A stretch of 64,000 nt of DNA, from assembly GCA_006937955.1 (NCBI GenBank), contig SSNP01000040.1:2692051-2756050 (forward strand), written 5' to 3'. Origin of the DNA: Pachypanchax playfairii. Its lineage: Eukaryota > Chordata > Actinopteri > Cyprinodontiformes > Aplocheilidae. Numbering within the stretch: the stretch's first letter is position 1; the number at the start of each line of letters is the position of its first letter. This document shows, in pieces, positions 63,748 through 64,000 of the stretch. Under the pieces are notes generated by a model. That model ran no database searches, had not been told where the DNA came from, and was given only the letters and a program-made list of their open reading frames with translations. Position numbers and translations under genes: made by a program.

Positions 63748-63870
63748 TTAGAATATTCTGCTGTGACTGGTGCAAAAAGAGTTTCATATGCTTATCAAAT
63801 GTGAAACATAATCAGTGTAAAAGGTGAAAAGTTTTATGGCTGTGACCAGTGTAGAAGCACTCATATACCC
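63748..63870 (+). pseudogene. decayed C2H2 zinc-finger fragment
   Basis: One frame reads FCCDWCKKSFICLSNVKHN, matching the C-x2-C-x3-F-x5-L/V core of a C2H2 finger. A frameshift follows. The next frame reads GEKFYGCDQC (about 63822-63852), the standard TGEK-type linker and start of the next finger. Zinc-coordinating histidines are lost and a stop follows in SRSI. The fragment starts right after the RT fragment. The parent gene is unknown. Confidence 0.6.
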
Positions 63871-64000
63871 TCAAGAAGCATTTAAGTTTGTGGGCAATGC
63901 AAGACGAGGGTCTGCCCCCCGCCCCCTCATCAACAACAAACAGTTTATCTTCTTATTGTGTACTGTTTGTGAAACTTTCTATGAAAACTAAAAAAAAAAA
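63871..64000. other. right edge, C-rich then A-rich
   Basis: A C-rich patch (CTGCCCCCCGCCCCC) is followed by AT-rich sequence ending in a run of 10 A cut by the window edge. This could be the poly(A) tail of a retroposed copy, but the run is truncated. Confidence 0.35.

Noticed and set aside
1..64000. miR-9 precursor, known near this gene's neighbourhood in mammals
   Set aside because: I looked for the mature sequence in both orientations and did not see it.

Overview
This window looks like nuclear DNA from a ray-finned fish, most likely a teleost. It is AT-rich and almost free of genes, with long stretches lacking any convincing ORF. It carries many dispersed repeats of types I know from teleost genomes: tRNA-derived SINEs, hAT and Tc1/mariner remnants, a GIY-YIG retroelement relic, a non-LTR RT fragment, and the common repeat that starts with a CCATCCATCC run. 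One ambiguous base (3723) next to a poly(A) run marks it as a draft assembly. There are no operons, bacterial signals or CRISPR arrays.

The only gene I can support is cox7c, on the + strand at about 53.4-55.4 kb. It encodes cytochrome c oxidase subunit 7C, a 63-residue protein split over two coding exons (53495-53569 and 54772-54888) by a phase-0 intron. A third, non-coding exon (from 55328) carries the AATAAA signal at 55404-55409. Upstream of the start codon are two copies of a ZNF143/Staf-like motif. The 411-bp second intron holds a weak candidate for an H/ACA small nucleolar RNA.

The 53 kb upstream of cox7c and the 8 kb downstream read as a gene desert sprinkled with old mobile elements. 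From left to right these are: a SINE (about 1.27-1.51 kb); a 332-bp hAT MITE with a perfect 8-bp target duplication (6.3 kb); a GC-rich inverted-repeat element with an LTR-like tail (11.2-11.95 kb); a possible TTAA-type transposon end (16.2-16.75 kb); a second copy of the first SINE (21.1 kb); a second hAT MITE with a perfect 8-bp duplication (21.9 kb); a different SINE with a tRNA-like head on the minus strand (24.6 kb); a Tc1/mariner-like transposase relic (28.4 kb); several CCATCC-family repeats (20.7, 29.1, 30.3 and 47.2 kb); a GIY-YIG retroelement relic (34.6-35.2 kb); a 602-bp MITE with internal sub-repeats (39.7 kb); and a 43-bp Tc1-like terminal-repeat remnant (61.3 kb).

The right edge (63.2-64 kb) joins a 102-bp TGGA microsatellite, a non-LTR reverse transcriptase fragment and a decayed C2H2 zinc-finger fragment. 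Nearly all ORFs of 60-176 codons look like chance reading frames. I found no evidence for a new biological system. The most testable leads are the snoRNA candidate in cox7c intron 2, the paired promoter motif and the zinc-finger/LINE junction.
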